From contig NZ_MINO01000008.1 in assembly GCF_001757355.1 (NCBI RefSeq), positions 1 to 64,000 of the forward strand: a stretch of DNA of 64,000 nucleotides, read 5' to 3'. This document shows, in pieces, positions 41,134 to 49,775 of the stretch. The translations under genes were made by a program, and so were the position numbers. The notes beneath the pieces are model-generated. The model was not told where the DNA came from. It did not search any database and saw only the letters and a program-made list of their open reading frames with translations. Source of the stretch: Sphingobium phenoxybenzoativorans (GTDB lineage: Bacteria; Pseudomonadota; Alphaproteobacteria; Sphingomonadales; Sphingomonadaceae). How positions within the stretch are numbered: position 1 is the stretch's first letter; every line of letters begins with the position of its first letter.

Positions 41134-42042
41134 ATGCAAATCCCCACCATATCGCCGCCACAGCCCGCCCCGGCGAATGACAGTCCCGTCGATGGCCTCG
41201 ATGGTTTTCGCCATCATTTTGCAGACGTGAATGGTACGCGCATACATTATGTGTCGGGAGGCGCCGGCCCTGCCGTCGTGCTCGTACATGGATGGCCCTA
41301 CACCTGGGCGCTGTGGCGCCAACTCATGCCCTTGATCGCTGATGCGGGCTTTACCGTTATTGCCCCTGATCTGCGCGGGCTGGGCTATTCCGCTCATGCG
41401 GAAGACGGCTTCTCAAAAGTCAGTGTCGCGGAAGATATCCGCGCGATCGTCCAGTCGTGGGGCTTTGCCACGATCAACCTGGTCGGCACGGATATCGGCA
41501 CGATGGTCGCTTATGCCTATGCGTCCCGGCACCCCGAAGAAATCGCTCATCTCGTTCTGGCCGAATCCCTGATACCGGGCTTTGGTCTGGAAGAACTGAT
41601 GAATCCCGCCACCGGCGGCTATTGGCATTTCGGTTTCCATGCCCAGGCGGACCTCGCCGCTTTTCTGACGGAAGGGAAGGAAAGCGCCTATCTTTTGCCG
41701 ACAATGTCGATGATGTCCGCATCGCCGGACGCTGCCGAAACTGCGATGGGCTTGTTCCTCCCTCACTATGTCGCGCCGGGCGGCATGCGCCAAGGGTTCA
41801 AACATTATGCAACGATGGTCTCCGATGGGCAGGAGAACCGCGCCGCATTCACTGCCAAACTCGCCATGCCCGTTCTTGTGCTGAGCGGAGAACGCGGCAT
41901 TCCTCAGGCCCAGACCTTGGCCTGTGTCGAAAAAGTTGCGGCGGATATACAGACCGACATCGTACCGGCGTCAGGGCACACCTTCTCCCTCGACAATCCA
42001 GTTTGGGTTGCGGATCGCCTGAACCGCTTCTTCAACGATTAA
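41134..42042 (+). CDS. Alpha/beta hydrolase, epoxide hydrolase/dehalogenase type
   Basis: A 302-residue hydrolase started at 41134 (MQIPTISPPQPAPANDSPVD). The oxyanion segment VHGWPYTWALWRQLMPLI and the nucleophile motif GTDIGT (Asp120) place it with epoxide hydrolases and haloalkane dehalogenases, which use Asp instead of Ser. His282 (SGHTFSLDNP) completes the dyad. It follows the NmrA-like gene by 20 bases and may open an epoxide made by the monooxygenase or P450. Confidence 0.86.
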   Translation: MQIPTISPPQPAPANDSPVDGLDGFRHHFADVNGTRIHYVSGGAGPAVVLVHGWPYTWALWRQLMPLIADAGFTVIAPDLRGLGYSAHAEDGFSKVSVAEDIRAIVQSWGFATINLVGTDIGTMVAYAYASRHPEEIAHLVLAESLIPGFGLEELMNPATGGYWHFGFHAQADLAAFLTEGKESAYLLPTMSMMSASPDAAETAMGLFLPHYVAPGGMRQGFKHYATMVSDGQENRAAFTAKLAMPVLVLSGERGIPQAQTLACVEKVAADIQTDIVPASGHTFSLDNPVWVADRLNRFFND

Positions 42043-42129
42043 ACGGCTGACTGTCCAAAATAGCAGGCATGCGAGCGCTGGAACCCTTCATGGGAATGCG
42101 CCGCATGCCTCGGCCGGCACGCCGTCAGA

Positions 42130-42495
42130 TCATGCCGCCTCCGCCCATACGGGGCTTTGATCCAGATAGGCATATTGTTCGCAGATCTTGTCGCCGCGAA
42201 TGCGGATCACATCGCAGCATGGCACCGTCACCCATTTCCCGTCGGAACGCTCATAATCGACATTGGCTTCCACAAAGACCATGTCGACGGCTTCGGTGAC
42301 CCGCCAGATATTATGTTTCAGCCTGCCGATCATAGACCAGAACAACAGCACCTGTTCGCGCGCATCGGCCTTGCCGATCACCGGCGGGCGGCCGCCAAAG
42401 ACAAATTTATGATCGTCGGTCAGCATGTTGAGGAAACCGTCAATGTCCTTGCGGTCTACCGCCCGGAAACGCTCAAGCACCCAATGATCCTGCAT
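42130..42495 (-). CDS. NTF2/SnoaL-like protein
   Basis: A 121-residue NTF2-fold protein: MQDHWVLERFRAVDRKDIDG, MLTDDHKFVFGGRPPVIGKA, then NVDYERSDGKWVTVPCCDVI and ICEQYAYLDQSPVW. It is the last gene of the seven-gene operon that begins with TonB receptor 2. A dehydratase, isomerase or cyclase role is possible from the fold; no catalytic Asp-His pair can be assigned safely. Confidence 0.75.
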   Translation of the reverse strand: MQDHWVLERFRAVDRKDIDGFLNMLTDDHKFVFGGRPPVIGKADAREQVLLFWSMIGRLKHNIWRVTEAVDMVFVEANVDYERSDGKWVTVPCCDVIRIRGDKICEQYAYLDQSPVWAEAA

Positions 42496-42522
42496 GACCC
42501 TCTCCCATTTTATGGTTCCAGT

Positions 42523-43449
42523 TTAACGCAAAGCCTCAAATGGCTCTGTACCGCACGTCTGCCTATACCATTGGTTCAGTTCGCCGCAGGTGCCGAGCCA
42601 AACCTGCTCATGCCCCACGACATGCTCCAGCGCGCGGCGCAAATGGCGCGTCCTGAACGCATGCCCTGAAATAAAGGGGTGAAGGGAGATAGGCATGACA
42701 CGAGGAATGTCCGCGCCTTCCCGGTAAAGTTCATCGAACTGATCGATGATGACATCAGCGAAGTCGCTCGCAGTCAGCCCCTTGCCGAGAACACCCGGCA
42801 CGTCATTCAACTCCAACGTGTAAGGCATGGACAAAAGGCTGCCCTGCCGGACCCGCATGGCGAACGGCTGATCGTCGCAGGCATAATCACACACATACTC
42901 TATTCCCGCCTCGGCCAGAAAGTCCGGCGTCGACCATGTTTCAGAGAGATGAGAGCTTAGCCAGCCCTTGGGCCGTATACCCGTAGCCTTCTCAATGGCG
43001 GCGACAGAGCTCTCAATGACGGCGCGGGCTTCATCTTCCCCCATGGCGCCCAGGATATTCGCGGCTGTATGCCCCTGCGCGATCCACTCCCACCCCAGCG
43101 CCTGTCCCGCCCGGACAAGTTCCGGATATTCGCGGCAGACATCGGCATGAAGGTTGACGCTCGCCCGCAAACCCAGAGAAGTCAGCAGGTCCATCAGCCG
43201 CCAGATACCGACCCGGTTCCCATAGTCCCGCCACCCATAATTCAGGATGTCGGGCACCAGATGCTGCGTGCCGGGATAGACCGCATGGGCTGGCGCTGGC
43301 ACGTCTATCGGGAAATGTTCGATGTTGAGGTAGATGACCATCGCCACCCGCGCCCCGCCCGGCAAGGCAAAGCGCCGGTCACGGGTGATCGGGCAATAAG
43401 GATAGCGGGGCGTCTGGGTCAGCCCTGCAACTTCCGCCATTACAGTCAT
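42523..43449 (-). CDS. NodB-fold polysaccharide deacetylase-like hydrolase
   Basis: A 308-residue protein. The first catalytic strand reads AMVIYLNIEHFP where classical deacetylases have T-F-D-D-G, and the second motif reads WIAQGHTAAN instead of H-S-x-x-H. These are the looks of the PuuE/cyclic-imidase-like branch, which acts on small molecules rather than sugars. Other landmarks are GWLSSHLSETWSTPDFLAEA and MPISLHPFISGHAFR. It overlaps the upstream gene by ATGA. In a catabolic operon it may hydrolyse a ring, amide or lactone. Confidence 0.8.
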   Translation of the reverse strand: MTVMAEVAGLTQTPRYPYCPITRDRRFALPGGARVAMVIYLNIEHFPIDVPAPAHAVYPGTQHLVPDILNYGWRDYGNRVGIWRLMDLLTSLGLRASVNLHADVCREYPELVRAGQALGWEWIAQGHTAANILGAMGEDEARAVIESSVAAIEKATGIRPKGWLSSHLSETWSTPDFLAEAGIEYVCDYACDDQPFAMRVRQGSLLSMPYTLELNDVPGVLGKGLTASDFADVIIDQFDELYREGADIPRVMPISLHPFISGHAFRTRHLRRALEHVVGHEQVWLGTCGELNQWYRQTCGTEPFEALR

Positions 43450-43985
43450 AACGCGCCCAGCAATGCCTTGGCGGCGTTGAAATTCTCCTCGCAGAATATC
43501 TGCTGCATGGTTTTCATCAGCTCAGGCTCATGCACATCAAGCAGGGAGTCATTGCCCGACACCCATTGGAAGTCATGCTTCACACGATTGATGAGCCAGC
43601 CGTCCCCGGACCGTTCGAGCCAGAAATCGTACCAGCCATATTGGGTATTGTCCGATGATCCCCGGTCCGTACCCTTCCAGTGGCGGGCGGTCATGTAGAC
43701 AAGCGCATGTGCCTTGTCGCCATCCACCGTGATATCCCAATTGGTATAGACATGATGACGGCGCACCGGCGTCAATATCTGCTCGGCGAATTTGGTCCAC
43801 AGGTCGGCATCGACGCTAACCTCGTCCATGCCGGTCAGCCTTTTGAAATCGATATTGACCGGGTTCGTGAAGCAGGACCGGTATGCCGGCCAATTACCGG
43901 TATCAAGCGCGCGGCCGAAGCGAAGGAGGACCTTCGCGACCTGCTTGTCCTCCCACAGTTCGAGCAGTTTCTCCTCATTGGTCAC
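43446..43985 (-). CDS. SnoaL-type NTF2-fold protein
   Basis: A 179-residue protein started at a GTG at 43985 with AGGAG upstream. RFGRALDTGNWPAYRSCFTN, then AEQILTPVRRHHVYTNWDIT and TQYGWYDFWLERSGDGWLIN, show the NTF2 fold of the SnoaL/scytalone-dehydratase-like and ring-hydroxylase beta subunit group. The His pair HHVYTNWD is a candidate active site. It may dehydrate or isomerise a cyclic intermediate. Coupled to the NodB-fold gene. Confidence 0.75.
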   Translation of the reverse strand: MTNEEKLLELWEDKQVAKVLLRFGRALDTGNWPAYRSCFTNPVNIDFKRLTGMDEVSVDADLWTKFAEQILTPVRRHHVYTNWDITVDGDKAHALVYMTARHWKGTDRGSSDNTQYGWYDFWLERSGDGWLINRVKHDFQWVSGNDSLLDVHEPELMKTMQQIFCEENFNAAKALLGAL

Positions 43986-44047
43986 TCGAACTCTCCTTCT
44001 TGTTCTTTTGCCGTATGCTATGTCAGAATGTGTCGGCCGGGCTCCAT

Positions 44048-44806
44048 TCACCAGGCGCGCACGCCGCCATCGACCGCGATGTCTGCTCCAGTCACATAGG
44101 AGGCATCATCGCTGGCGAGGAACGCCACCACGCTGGCGACCTCCTCCGGCTGGCCCATGCGATTCATCATGGCGCGGCCTAGCTGCACCTTGCACCATTC
44201 TGGGTCCTCCAGAATGAAGCGGGTCTGGTTGGTTTCGATCGTGCCGGGTGACACGGAATTTGCGCGGATGCCGTGCTTTCGGCCCTCCATCGCCAGTTGA
44301 CGCGTCATGGATAGCACGCCGCCCTTCGCTGCGGCATGGGCAAGGCCGGGCAATAATTCGATCCCCGCCCAGGCCGACAGAGAGGCCGTGTTGACGATCG
44401 CGCCCTGGCTCTTGATGAGTTCGGGCCACGCCGCCCTGGTCAGTAGAAAGACGAGATCAAGTTCCTCATTGATCGTCTTGTTCCAGGTGATGTCGTCCAT
44501 CTCCTCGATCCAGGCGAAATAGGCCATCGCACCATTGTTAAAGAGCACGTCGATACCGCCGAACCGCTCCACTGCAGCAGCAACCAGCCGCTCGCATTCG
44601 CTCTTGCTGGTCAGGTTACACGGGTGGACGGACATGATTGAGCCGCCCGCTTCCTCGACCAGGCGCACCGTTTCCTCGGCCCCTGCCGCAACGACATCAC
44701 AGCCGACGACATTCGCGCCCTCGGCGGCGAGGCGCAGCGCGGCTGCGCGGCCGATGCTTCCTCCTGAGCCAGTGACGACGCAGGTCTTTCCTTCAAACCG
44801 CCGCAT
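44048..44806 (-). CDS. SDR-family oxidoreductase lacking the catalytic Tyr
   Basis: A 252-residue SDR (MRRFEGKTCVVTGSGGSIGR) with TGSGGSIG and the C-terminal VTGADIAVDGG. The active-site segment reads GLAHAAAKGG, so His stands where Tyr is expected while Lys is kept; the preceding Ser is present (VNTASLSAWA). The NNAG motif is NNGA. A small SDR subgroup with H-x3-K exists, but its chemistry is not clear to me. It may be a non-redox or altered enzyme. Fourth gene of the TonB-2 operon. Confidence 0.88.
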   Translation of the reverse strand: MRRFEGKTCVVTGSGGSIGRAAALRLAAEGANVVGCDVVAAGAEETVRLVEEAGGSIMSVHPCNLTSKSECERLVAAAVERFGGIDVLFNNGAMAYFAWIEEMDDITWNKTINEELDLVFLLTRAAWPELIKSQGAIVNTASLSAWAGIELLPGLAHAAAKGGVLSMTRQLAMEGRKHGIRANSVSPGTIETNQTRFILEDPEWCKVQLGRAMMNRMGQPEEVASVVAFLASDDASYVTGADIAVDGGVRAW

Positions 44807-44837
44807 ACGGATAGTCTCTCCTGCTATGTCTTGTTTT

Positions 44838-45293
44838 TTAGAGTTCGCCGTCCTGCACCATCTGGCGCACCCGCTTCAGGGTAGCCTCCACAGCGCCGAC
44901 ATAGGCGCCGCGCATGCTGTCCCCCTTCTCTTTTTCCGCAGCGCTATTTTCTTCGATACCGGGGAATTTGATGCCGAAGGTGAAGGTCAGCAGCAGGCCC
45001 TGCTCTGACTCGCTCAGCGTGTTGTCGATCCAGCCTGTGCCATCCAGCCGTTCGAACTGGACTTTCACAGGCTCGAACAGCGTCAGGAATTCCTTGCTCT
45101 GTCCGCCCATAAAGGTGATTTCGCGCAGGATCGTATTGTCCTTGCGTTCCAGCACGTCGCATTGGGTCATGCCGTTGACGAACGGCACGGCATTCTCACA
45201 CTTCATTTCCAGCCCGCGCCAGACCTGGGCCTGAGTGACCTTGGGTTCGACGCCCTCAGGATTCACGGGAATGGTATAGGACAGGGTATACAT
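44838..45293 (-). CDS. DUF1857/AtaL-like SRPBCC protein
   Basis: A 151-residue protein, MYTLSYTIPVNPEGVEPKVT, with TQAQVWRGLEMKCENAVPFV, ITFMGGQSKEFLTLF and a C-terminal helix AYVGAVEATLKRVRQMV. This is the DUF1857 layout, a START/SRPBCC helix-grip fold also found in fungal AtaL-like proteins. The fold binds hydrophobic ligands. It may be a hydrolase or isomerase acting on an aromatic polyketide-like molecule; no function is established. Confidence 0.72.
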   Translation of the reverse strand: MYTLSYTIPVNPEGVEPKVTQAQVWRGLEMKCENAVPFVNGMTQCDVLERKDNTILREITFMGGQSKEFLTLFEPVKVQFERLDGTGWIDNTLSESEQGLLLTFTFGIKFPGIEENSAAEKEKGDSMRGAYVGAVEATLKRVRQMVQDGEL

Positions 45294-45307
45294 GTGCGTG
45301 ACTCCGT

Positions 45308-46075
45308 TCAGATGGATAGATAGCCGCCGTCCACAGCAATGGCCGCGCCCGTGACGAAGGAGGCATGGTCGGACAACAGCCAGGCCACGGACTCGCCGAT
45401 CTCGCCCGGTTCGCCGAACCGTCCCATGGAGTGCCTCAACCGCAAGCGGTCAAATGTGGCGGACAATTGTGGATCCTCGCTCAGGCGCTGGATCATCGGC
45501 GTCCGGGTAATGCCTGGCAAGACTGCATTCACGCGCACGCCCTGCGTGCCATAATCGGCCCCCGCCGCACGGGTCAGGCCCAAGACGCCATGCTTCGCCG
45601 CACAATAGTCCGAAGCCCCGGCCAGTCCCACCTGCGCCAGAGATGAGGCGGTATTGACGATAGCGCCCCCGCCCTGCTTCAGCATGGCACGCGCCTGATA
45701 TTTCAAGCTTACGAATATCGCCGTCAGATTGACGCGGATGACGCGATCCCATGCCTCCATGGTGATCTCGTCCAGCGGCAGGTTGCTTTGTTCGACCGCG
45801 GCATTGTTGAACGCGCCGTCAATGCGTCCGAACTGCTTGACCGTGGCGTCCACCAGTCCGGCGATCTCCTGTTCGGAGGAAAGGTCGGCCGGCACGAAAT
45901 AGGCTTCGCCGCCCTGGGCCTTGACCGCTGCGCAAGCGGCCTCGCCCCCTTCCCTGTTCACATCGGTCAGTATCAATCGCGCGCCGTGCCCCGCCAGCAC
46001 CAGGGCGGAGGCGGACCCTATCCCGCCACCCGCGCCTGTCACCAATATCGCCTTGTCCTTCAGCATTGCACTCAC
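45308..46075 (-). CDS. SDR-family oxidoreductase
   Basis: A 255-residue SDR. A GTG at 46075 with GGAGA seven bases before it is the likely start; an ATG at 46066 is the alternative. TGAGGGIG, NNAAVEQ, and Ser-Tyr-Lys (NTASSLAQVG, SDYCAAK) are intact, and LTDVNREG after strand 2 favours NAD. It starts 14 bases after TonB receptor 2 and is therefore in its operon. Confidence 0.9.
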   Translation of the reverse strand: MSAMLKDKAILVTGAGGGIGSASALVLAGHGARLILTDVNREGGEAACAAVKAQGGEAYFVPADLSSEQEIAGLVDATVKQFGRIDGAFNNAAVEQSNLPLDEITMEAWDRVIRVNLTAIFVSLKYQARAMLKQGGGAIVNTASSLAQVGLAGASDYCAAKHGVLGLTRAAGADYGTQGVRVNAVLPGITRTPMIQRLSEDPQLSATFDRLRLRHSMGRFGEPGEIGESVAWLLSDHASFVTGAAIAVDGGYLSI

Positions 46076-46089
46076 ATTTGTCTCCGCAT

Positions 46090-48225
46090 TTAGAAATTGA
46101 AGGTTCCACGGACACCATAGGTGCGCGGCGCCTCCAGATAGGCGGTTGCAGGGCCGGGAATACCCGCTGCAGCGGTCGCCGCGATAACCGCTTCATTGGT
46201 GATGTTCTTGATCCACGCGCCAAAGCTCCACCCGCCATTGTCGGCATAATAGGTGATGTTGGCATTGGCCTTCACATAGGCTTTCTGACGAACGCCGGGC
46301 GTGTGCACGAAGTCGGACCAGAAGGAGCTTTCATAACGGGCGTCGCCCTGGGCGCGCAGATAGCCGCTGCCGAAATGGAAGTCGTGATAATAGCCGCCGC
46401 TGATCGTCCAGTCCGCCGCATAGGGCGTGCTGAAGCCGTTATAATTGTCACCGGCCGGCGTGATGAAGTCCTTGTTGCGCGCCTTGATGTAGCTGACGTT
46501 CAACTTGAGCTGGTCGTCCCGCGTCGGCTGGAACACGATGTCCAGTTCATTGCCCGGAATGGTGACCTTGGCGGCGTTGAAGATCTGGTTATACGCCTTG
46601 CTCGCGTCATATTGCTGCATGAACAGATCTTTATAGGTGTAGAAGAACACCTCATTGTTGATCTGCAGCTTGTTGTCGAAGAAGCGCGCCTTGAAACCGC
46701 CGCTGATGGCATCCAGCGTTGCCGTCTTAACCGCATTGGTTTGCGTTGGCGTGGCGAAAGTCTCGTTATAGGTGCCTGGCTGATAGCCGGTCTGATAGGT
46801 CGCATAGAGCATGATCTGCGGCGCCACATCAAATTCGACACCGACCTTATAGTCGAACCGCTTATAGGTGTTGCGGAAGGCATAAGGCGTAACCTGGTCC
46901 TCCAGCGAGATGCCGTTCGCCCGGCGCCGGTCGGTGCCAAGGCGGCCGCCGATGGTCACGCGCAGCGGATCGGAAATGCTGTACGTGCCCTGGCCGAATA
47001 CCGCAGCGCCCTCCAACTTGTTCGAAAGCACGTTGGACGAGAAGAATTCGAGCGGCGTGTTGATCAGCACCCTGCCCTGTCCACGCCCGGTCACGCGATA
47101 GCCGTAGAGACCGAGCAACCAGTCCAGCTTCCCGCTATTCCCGCTCAGGCGCAGTTCCTGCGTAATCTCCTTGTACCGGTCCAGCTTGTAGGCGGGAATG
47201 ACGCCCAGCCAATAAGGCTCAACCTCTGAATGCAGGAAGAAATAGCCGGGAATATAGGTCAGCTTCACATCGTCGCTCAGGTTGAAGTTGACCTCTGCGC
47301 CCGTCACCCAGTTGCGATAATTTTGTTCCGACCGGGTCGGCTGGCCGAACGGCGCGGTTCCTGCCAGCGCCCCCGGACGCAGATCGTCCCACGGGCGATC
47401 GCGCAGGAAAGCGTTCTCGCTGAAGGTGAAGGTATTGGGGTCCAGACCCTTGTTCACAAGGTTCGGGGTCGATCCATATTTATGCGCGGTATAACCCCAC
47501 CAATAGATCGAAACGTCGGAGTTCGGTTCATAGAGCAGGCCGATCCTGGCCGATATCGTATCCTTGGAATCCGACCCGGTTTCCATATAGCCCTTGTGAT
47601 AGATGTAATCGACGGCCAGGCGGATCGCCAGCGTGTCCGTGAGCGGCGCGTTGCCGACCACCGTGCCATGGAGAAGGCTGTAATTGCCTGCCTCCAGAAC
47701 GCCGGAAATTTCTGTCTTATGCTTGGGGCGGGCAAAGCTGACATTGACCGTGCCGCCAATTGCGCTTCGGCCGTAAAGTGTACCCTGCGGCCCCGGAAGC
47801 GCTTCAATACGCTCCAGATCGTAAAGTGGCGCACTAGTGCCCTCACGCGGGATGTAGATGCCGTTGAAGTTGAACGAGACTGACTGCTCGATGCTTGCAA
47901 AGTCCAGGTTCGAACCGATGCCGCGCAGGAAGACCTGCGTCGTGTTGCCTTCCGGCTGGAACCGCGCTGCAGGAACGAGCGCCTGCACCGAACGAAGATC
48001 GGTGACGCCCGCCTGCGTCAACACTTCCGGCGAGAGCGCCGTGACCGCCGCCGGCGTCTTTTGCAGATTTTCGCTGCGCTTCTGCGCGGTCACAACGATG
48101 TCCTCAATGCCGCCGCTGCTCTGCGCGCCTTCTTCGCCGGCCTGCGCAAACGCAGTTCCCGGCGTTATGATTGCGGCCAGACTCGCGCCCGCCAACCACA
48201 GCTTTCGAGTGCCCTTCATGTTCAT
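46090..48225 (-). CDS. TonB-dependent outer-membrane receptor (2)
   Basis: A 711-residue receptor (MNMKGTRKLWLAGASLAAII) with a signal peptide ending near GTAFAQA. The plug has IEDIVVTAQKRSENLQKTPA and the GPQGTLYGRSAIGGTVNV motif, and the barrel ends YGVRGTFNF. It belongs to the sphingomonad class of receptors with a VVTAQKR box that import plant or aromatic compounds. It is the first gene of a seven-gene catabolic operon, so its cargo is probably the substrate of the enzymes that follow. Confidence 0.94.
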   Translation of the reverse strand: MNMKGTRKLWLAGASLAAIITPGTAFAQAGEEGAQSSGGIEDIVVTAQKRSENLQKTPAAVTALSPEVLTQAGVTDLRSVQALVPAARFQPEGNTTQVFLRGIGSNLDFASIEQSVSFNFNGIYIPREGTSAPLYDLERIEALPGPQGTLYGRSAIGGTVNVSFARPKHKTEISGVLEAGNYSLLHGTVVGNAPLTDTLAIRLAVDYIYHKGYMETGSDSKDTISARIGLLYEPNSDVSIYWWGYTAHKYGSTPNLVNKGLDPNTFTFSENAFLRDRPWDDLRPGALAGTAPFGQPTRSEQNYRNWVTGAEVNFNLSDDVKLTYIPGYFFLHSEVEPYWLGVIPAYKLDRYKEITQELRLSGNSGKLDWLLGLYGYRVTGRGQGRVLINTPLEFFSSNVLSNKLEGAAVFGQGTYSISDPLRVTIGGRLGTDRRRANGISLEDQVTPYAFRNTYKRFDYKVGVEFDVAPQIMLYATYQTGYQPGTYNETFATPTQTNAVKTATLDAISGGFKARFFDNKLQINNEVFFYTYKDLFMQQYDASKAYNQIFNAAKVTIPGNELDIVFQPTRDDQLKLNVSYIKARNKDFITPAGDNYNGFSTPYAADWTISGGYYHDFHFGSGYLRAQGDARYESSFWSDFVHTPGVRQKAYVKANANITYYADNGGWSFGAWIKNITNEAVIAATAAAGIPGPATAYLEAPRTYGVRGTFNF

Positions 48226-48304
48226 CTTCGCCCTCCGGTAAGTTATATTTCGTTGACAGATCCACTCTCCGCATCCGGTTCATGCGATGGATCATCGAGA
48301 AAAG

Positions 48305-48333
48305 TGTATCCTCTTTTGATTCACATCCGTCAA
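48305..48333 (-). promoter_or_regulatory. TonB receptor 2 promoter with operator-like spacer
   Basis: On the minus strand TTGACG (48333-48328) and GATACA (48310-48305) are 17 bases apart. GTATCCTCTTTTGATT (48306-48321, plus reading) lies in the spacer, as the operator does at TonB receptor 1. The match to GTATCCACTTG is partial. Confidence 0.5.
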
Positions 48334-48396
48334 GATGGGACTTATACCTCCAATTAATTTCCTGACATGCGGCGCTTCCAGCGCGGCAAAGTGCGT

Positions 48397-49635
48397 TCAG
48401 AAGGGAGAGGTAGTCGGAACGCCGAGCCTGTCCTGACCGACCAGACTATATATGGTTTGCACATCCAGCGTCGCGTGGCGGGCGGCGGCGTTTATATCCC
48501 GCCAGTATCGCTGGATTGGCGCATCCAGACTCGCCGCGGATGCCCCCGCACCCTCGAACAGCAGGTTAACCGCTCGAACCGACTGCGCCGCGGCAAAGCC
48601 GATGTCGCGGCGAATACGAATCCGCTCCGTGACGGTCAGCGACTGCTCCTCCATCACCTTTTTCTCCACCGGGGCGAGATCGGCCAACAAAAGACAAAAA
48701 GCAGAATCTATCGCCGCCGAGGCCTCACCGATTCGCGTCTGGGTGAACGGACTTTGGGCAGCCGTTCCTGCGCCACCCGGCTTCAGGCTGGTCTTCACCT
48801 TTTTCTGCATGGTGTCGGAAAACCAGTCCAAAGCGCCCTGGGCCATGCCCAGCAGCGGAGCCACAAGACCAAGCGCGCCAAAGGTCGTGAAGGCGAACAT
48901 CGACATGTCCAGCCCGGCCTCCTTTGGCCCCGGCGTTGTCCCGCGCATGACATCCGAAAATCTGATGATCCTGTGATCGGGCACGAATAGCGGGTCGTTG
49001 GCGAACAGGGTCTTGCTGCCAGTGCCCTGCATGCCGCTCACCCGCCAGCTATCATGATCAATGCCCAGTTCGGCGCGCGGGATCATGAACCACCCCACAT
49101 CCGCTGGCTTCCCGTCCGCATCGGGCAGCGCCGCGCCAACGAACATCCATGCGGCATGATCGCAATTGCTTCCGAACGGCCACCGTCCGCTGACATGATA
49201 TCCGCCAGGCGCCGGTGAACAGTTACCAGTCGGAACGAAGGTTCCAATCACCAGATCGTCGCTGCTCTCCGCCCAGATTTCCTGCTGCGCCTCGATCGGC
49301 CAGTAAGACGTCATCCACGCATTCACATTGCCGATCATGACGCACCAGGCGGTGCTTCCACATGCGCGGCCAAGCTCAAAGCCAACCTGCAACATGACCG
49401 AAGGCGGCAACCCGTATCCGCCGAACCGGCGAGGTTGGCAGATCCGGTATAGTCCTGCTCTAACTAGTTCGGCCGTGACCTCCTTGGACACGCACTGGTC
49501 CCGCTCCGTCTGTGCAGCGCGGTCGAACAGCATGGGGCGCAGAGCAGCGGCCCGCTCGATCAGTTCATCCACATCAGGCGCAGGCTCCATACTCAGCCAG
49601 TCATCGGCCTGCGGTGGATTGGTCATCCGGTTCAT
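48397..49635 (-). CDS. Group D flavin monooxygenase / acyl-CoA dehydrogenase-fold protein
   Basis: A 412-residue protein started at 49635 (MNRMTNPPQADDWLSMEPAP), preceded by GATGAGGA. Residues LVRAGLYRICQPRRFGGYGL, GRACGSTAWCVMIGNVNAWM and FGSNCDHAAWMFVGA show the acyl-CoA dehydrogenase fold with the oxygenase-type GSTAW motif rather than an acyl-CoA site. It is related in layout to the gene at 36636. It should hydroxylate a ring or act as a dehydrogenase. It is divergent from LysR, which probably controls it; no reductase is nearby. Confidence 0.82.
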   Translation of the reverse strand: MNRMTNPPQADDWLSMEPAPDVDELIERAAALRPMLFDRAAQTERDQCVSKEVTAELVRAGLYRICQPRRFGGYGLPPSVMLQVGFELGRACGSTAWCVMIGNVNAWMTSYWPIEAQQEIWAESSDDLVIGTFVPTGNCSPAPGGYHVSGRWPFGSNCDHAAWMFVGAALPDADGKPADVGWFMIPRAELGIDHDSWRVSGMQGTGSKTLFANDPLFVPDHRIIRFSDVMRGTTPGPKEAGLDMSMFAFTTFGALGLVAPLLGMAQGALDWFSDTMQKKVKTSLKPGGAGTAAQSPFTQTRIGEASAAIDSAFCLLLADLAPVEKKVMEEQSLTVTERIRIRRDIGFAAAQSVRAVNLLFEGAGASAASLDAPIQRYWRDINAAARHATLDVQTIYSLVGQDRLGVPTTSPF

Positions 49636-49775
49636 GTCCTCATCCCTTATGATTGTGATTGGATCGAAGGGTAAAGACGCCGCCTGTCGTTGAAAAATGC
49701 CCGGACCAAATGATGCTATCGGCTTTTCCGATAATTGGGTACACTTCTGAAACAACACGGCCGACAGGAGAGGCC

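Noticed and set aside
46066-47229. 387-codon plus-strand frame opposite TonB receptor 2
   Set aside because: Same reason: the receptor on the minus strand is complete and recognisable.
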